From Methylotenera sp. (GTDB lineage Bacteria > Pseudomonadota > Gammaproteobacteria > Burkholderiales > Methylophilaceae), in the NCBI GenBank assembly GCA_027310735.1, contig DAIDAH010000125.1, positions 1 to 8,021 of the forward strand: 8,021 nt of DNA, read 5' to 3'. Below the pieces are notes generated by a model that saw nothing but the letters and a program-made list of their open reading frames with translations, was not told where the DNA came from and searched no databases. Below, one piece after another: positions 5,792-8,021 of this stretch; positions within the stretch are counted from its first letter, which is position 1, and every line of letters starts with the position of its first letter. Made by a program: the position numbers and the translations under genes.

Positions 5792-5829
5792 AAAGCCGAT
5801 GCGACTTAATGTAGTGTCGGTTTTTGTTT
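5792..5829 (+). terminator. Intrinsic terminator for the metF side, overlapping the smg stop
   Basis: AAAGCCGA (5792-5799) pairs with TCGGTTTT (5817-5824), including one G-T pair. Two wobble pairs and one C-G pair continue the stem, which is topped by a short AC/GT helix. A T-rich tail, TTTTTGTTT (5821-5829), follows on the plus strand. The loop contains the smg stop codon (5806-5808) and the stem contains its last codons. In the opposite direction the tail CTTTAACAATTTG is only moderately U-rich, so termination of smg here is possible but weaker. Confidence 0.7.
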
Positions 5830-6279
5830 GTTAATGAGTACGTCTTCAATAAATAAGTATTCTTTGGTTTTGTCTGTGCCGGACTTGCTGGCACCCCAAG
5901 TGGTCATAAGCACAATCCAGCGCATTTCTTCAATATTGATTTTAAGTTGGGGTAAATTCATTGCAAGCTCAAGTACCAGCTCTCGCTGCGTGGTGTTGAG
6001 TATATTGGCTTGTACCAAGAATAAAATGAAGCCTATACTTTCGCCGCTGATTTTATTCAACTCAAGTTCTGTAAAAATGCGTGTATTGGCGTGGCAGGCT
6101 TTGCCATATACATCTGGCTGGTCTGCCATTTGCTCTAGTTGGTTAAACCAGTCAAATGCGCCATTGATATCCTCTTCATCAAATCCTGCTGCAAATAACT
6201 CTTTTGACATTGTGTTGTCATCGGGCCTAAAGTGGGTGTCGATGTAATTCTCAAACATGTAAACCAATACCTCAAACAT
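5806..6279 (-). CDS. smg: Smg family protein (DUF494)
   Basis: A 157-residue, acidic, presumably cytosolic protein of the Smg/DUF494 family, the same length as the E. coli protein. Recognisable blocks are the N-terminus MFEVLVYMFENYID, AAGFDEEDINGAFDWFNQL (residues 31-49), the TRIFTELEL segment, IGFILFLVQANILNTTQRELVLE, and LKINIEEMRWIVLMTTWG, ending in the family-typical LH. Its biochemical function is not established. Family genes are commonly found next to dprA (smf), as here, which supports the call. The start is preceded by AAAGGA (plus-strand TCCTTT, 6288-6293) eight bases upstream of ATG, a good Shine-Dalgarno site. The gene is convergent with metF, and its stop codon lies in the shared terminator hairpin. 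A candidate promoter lies in the 158-nt gap separating it from dprA. Confidence 0.93.
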   Translation of the reverse strand: MFEVLVYMFENYIDTHFRPDDNTMSKELFAAGFDEEDINGAFDWFNQLEQMADQPDVYGKACHANTRIFTELELNKISGESIGFILFLVQANILNTTQRELVLELAMNLPQLKINIEEMRWIVLMTTWGASKSGTDKTKEYLFIEDVLINKQKPTLH

Positions 6280-6351
6280 GATATTAATCCTTTAAAAGTT
6301 TTTAAATGAAGCGTTCTTTAAATCAAACGCTAGAGTCAAAGCCGATTGATT

Positions 6352-6381
6352 TATATAAAATTTCAGATGTCAGGACTTCAA
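6352..6381 (-). promoter_or_regulatory. smg: Candidate promoter for smg
   Basis: On the minus strand a -35-like TTGAAG (6376-6381) is followed by an 18-nt spacer and TATATA (6352-6357). Each box matches the consensus at four of six positions. It lies in the AT-rich gap between dprA and smg, about 72 nt before the smg start. AT-rich DNA yields such matches by chance, so this is tentative. Confidence 0.35.
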
Positions 6382-6400
6382 ACTTACAAAATTCAGGACT
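6370..6400. repeat. Short direct repeat TCAGGACT in the dprA-smg gap
   Basis: TCAGGACT occurs at 6370-6377 and again at 6393-6400, start to start 23 bases. Each copy is followed by a similar A-rich stretch (TCAAACTT, GTAAAACTT). The first overlaps the -35 box proposed for smg, and the spacing is about two helical turns, so an operator pair is conceivable. It may also be chance. Confidence 0.35.
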
Positions 6401-6437
6401 GTAAAACTTGGATTAATAATAGTGACTACGATTTATT

Positions 6438-7547
6438 TTAAAGAGTATTGCTTAGTTTCTGATATTGGCTGCCAGCCAAACTGGTGACACTCCCCTCAAG
6501 TTCTAATAGCATAAGCATGGATGAAACTTCACTGACCGTCAAGCCGCTTAGGCTAACTAAATTTTCCAGACTAACCGGATCATAGCTCATTAACTTGAGT
6601 AGGGGATTTTCAGTTGTGGTGCTACGGTCGGTTGGTTGTTGAAGGCTTGGTGGGACATTGTTCAAATGTAATTCATCTACAATGTCTTGGATGCAGTCTA
6701 CTAATTTCGCGCCTTGCTTGATGAGTTGGTGACAACCTTTGGACATAGGCGAATGGATTGAACCTGGAATTGCAAAGACTTCACGACCTTGCTCTGCGGC
6801 TAAGCGCGCAGTGATTTGTGAGCCGCTTTGCAGATTGGCTTCAACCACTAAGCAACCTACACTCAACCCACTGATAATGCGATTCCGTTTAGGAAAGTTT
6901 TGCGGTTTTGATGGGGTGCCTAAAGCAAACTCGGAAATAATGAGACCGTGTTCAGCTATGTGATGTGCCAAATCACGATGTTTGGCCGGGTAAACAATAT
7001 CAAGCCCTGTGCCCACGACGGCAATCGTTGCACCATTGGCTTTAAGTGCACCACGGTGCGCTGCACCATCAATTCCTAAGGCAAGTCCACTTACAATGCA
7101 CAGTCCGTAGCTGCATAAATCATGAGCGAAGGCCTCTGCATTTTTCTCTCCCTGTACCGATGCGTTGCGGCTACCTACAATGGCAATACTGGGCTGATTT
7201 AATAAGGACAGGTTGCCTTTTGCATAGAGTAATGGTGGCGGATCGGTAATTTCCAGCAGGGCCTTGGGGTAGTGGCTGTCGGCTAAAGTTACTAAATGGT
7301 TATTGGTTTGGGATAGCCAATGTAGAGAGTCGGTAATTATGTCCCTATCAGGGCCTAGGGTAATTGCAGAAGCAATTTTATCTGAAACAATATCCGCTAA
7401 TTGCGTACGTTTAGCTGCATAGATGTTAGTTGGGCTACCAAAAGTTTTGAGTAGCAAGCAGAATGTTTGTGAACCAATACCGTGGATTTGACTTAAACTA
7501 ATCCACAGCGTTTTTTCAGATAAATCATCGCTGTGGCTAGCTAGCAT
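6438..7547 (-). CDS. dprA: DNA-processing protein DprA (Smf)
   Basis: A cytosolic protein of 369 residues that binds incoming single-stranded DNA during natural transformation and loads RecA. Residues 12-60 form a helix-hairpin-helix/SAM-like N-terminal region (ISLSQIHGIGSQTFCLLL). The Rossmann-like core at about 115-285 has IAIVGSRNAS at 121-130, SGLALGIDGAAHRGAL at 153-168, GTGLDIVYPAKH at 179-190, EFALGTPSKPQNFPKRNRII at 206-225, and EANLQSGSQITARLAAEQGR followed by IPGSI. A C-terminal winged-helix domain (about 313-365) completes the usual three-part layout. ATG 7547 lies 12 nt after the LysM gene stop and has no Shine-Dalgarno sequence (CTCCCCTCTGCG precedes it), so translation may be coupled to the upstream gene. 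The gene is intact. It implies transformation potential but does not prove competence, since DprA is also kept in non-competent species. Confidence 0.96.
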   Translation of the reverse strand: MLASHSDDLSEKTLWISLSQIHGIGSQTFCLLLKTFGSPTNIYAAKRTQLADIVSDKIASAITLGPDRDIITDSLHWLSQTNNHLVTLADSHYPKALLEITDPPPLLYAKGNLSLLNQPSIAIVGSRNASVQGEKNAEAFAHDLCSYGLCIVSGLALGIDGAAHRGALKANGATIAVVGTGLDIVYPAKHRDLAHHIAEHGLIISEFALGTPSKPQNFPKRNRIISGLSVGCLVVEANLQSGSQITARLAAEQGREVFAIPGSIHSPMSKGCHQLIKQGAKLVDCIQDIVDELHLNNVPPSLQQPTDRSTTTENPLLKLMSYDPVSLENLVSLSGLTVSEVSSMLMLLELEGSVTSLAGSQYQKLSNTL

Positions 7548-7559
7548 CGCAGAGGGGAG

Positions 7560-8021
7560 TTAAGGCGTGTTTACTGAATCAAGCTTGTTGATTGGTTGAG
7601 ATGCTTGCATTACTAACGCATAAGAAACGCGGTCAAACACACGGAAAACCATTAATAAGCCAATACGCTCATCTGGTAACTTAACCATGCCAGGTTCTAA
7701 TGCTAATTTGCCTGTAGCTCTTTGCGTATCTTTTTTGAAGTTGATGATTTTTTTGCCATCGGCGTCGCGTTTTATATCAAAGTTTAATTCTTTTAGTTTC
7801 GGTTTTGAGCTGTCTTCTATTGCTTCAGGATCTTTAATGATGCGGCCATAACGATTGATGGCTAATACATGGCCAACTTCCAAGCCATCTGCAGAGCCAC
7901 GGTTGATAGACACAATACTTTCCGGGCCAGCATCAGCAATCCCGCCATAAATATTGATGATTCGTCCTACGATATTTGTTTCTGGCGCATGAGGTACAAA
8001 GTTGGTGGTTACTTCATCGCC
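7560..8021 (-). CDS. LysM-family protein next to dprA, C-terminal part
   Basis: The frame is open to the window edge, so this is the last 153 codons of a longer protein. The apparent GTG start at 7913 is internal, because the reading continues upstream with PETNIVGRIINIYGGIADAG and PESIVSINRG. The visible part has the block RGSADGLEVGHVLAINRYG, then a lysine-rich insert, and ends LPDERIGLLMVFRVFDRVSYALVMQASQPI. This C-terminal pattern is the one I associate with betaproteobacterial LysM-domain proteins encoded just upstream of dprA. The LysM peptidoglycan-binding repeat and any signal peptide would lie in the N-terminal part outside the window, so they are inferred. The likely location is the cell envelope, and its exact role is not known. 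It is probably cotranscribed with dprA. Confidence 0.8.
   Translation of the reverse strand, partial: GDEVTTNFVPHAPETNIVGRIINIYGGIADAGPESIVSINRGSADGLEVGHVLAINRYGRIIKDPEAIEDSSKPKLKELNFDIKRDADGKKIINFKKDTQRATGKLALEPGMVKLPDERIGLLMVFRVFDRVSYALVMQASQPINKLDSVNTP

Noticed and set aside
5828..6247. A 139-codon open frame on the plus strand opposite smg
   Set aside because: It is an antisense shadow of smg, whose protein has clear DUF494 family blocks. The frame is serine-rich, has no recognisable domain, and starts in the terminator tail.
7536..7545. The palindrome GCTAGCTAGC at the dprA start
   Set aside because: It encodes the first residues after Met (LAS) and is a short tandem of CTAG-type steps. 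It is isolated and has no partner site or regulatory context.
7560..7913. A complete small gene starting at GTG 7913 on the minus strand
   Set aside because: The same frame stays open to the window edge with sequence that continues the domain, so this is an internal codon of a longer LysM-family gene.

Overview
The window looks like chromosomal DNA from a betaproteobacterium, most likely a methylotroph of the Methylophilaceae (Methylotenera/Methylophilus type). This rests on moderate-to-low GC, the protein flavour, an S-adenosylhomocysteine (SAH) riboswitch in front of ahcY, and the two neighbourhoods metK/ahcY/holin-like/metF and LysM protein/dprA/smg. The taxonomic assignment is inference; no database search was possible.

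Plus strand, 1-5728: a methyl-cycle cluster. It opens with the 3' end of metK (SAM synthetase). Next come two tandem, clearly duplicated DUF3391 + HD-GYP genes, predicted cyclic-di-GMP phosphodiesterases. A 232-nt gap carries a promoter and an SAH riboswitch that leads ahcY (SAH hydrolase). A small four-helix membrane protein of the phage-holin-IV-like family (PF04020) and metF (5,10-methylenetetrahydrofolate reductase) follow. MetK makes SAM, methyltransferases turn it into SAH, AhcY removes SAH, and MetF supplies the methyl group that regenerates methionine. The riboswitch senses the toxic by-product SAH and should raise ahcY expression, and perhaps that of the two genes behind it. The HD-GYP pair is not an obvious methyl-cycle component and looks like an insertion between metK and the riboswitch.

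Convergence zone, 5729-5830: a perfect 10-bp hairpin, then a second hairpin with a T-tract. The second overlaps the last codons of smg and probably ends transcription from the metF side.

Minus strand, 8021-5806: a LysM-family protein (N-terminus outside the window), dprA (DNA-processing protein for transformation) and smg (DUF494), read right to left. The LysM gene and dprA are 12 nt apart and probably cotranscribed. smg follows after a 158-nt gap with its own candidate promoter.

I found no mobile element, CRISPR array, tRNA or rRNA. The points most worth following are the riboswitch's 15-bp alternative stem that would capture its pseudoknot strand, and the HD-GYP duplication with a 44-nt identical tract suggestive of gene conversion.
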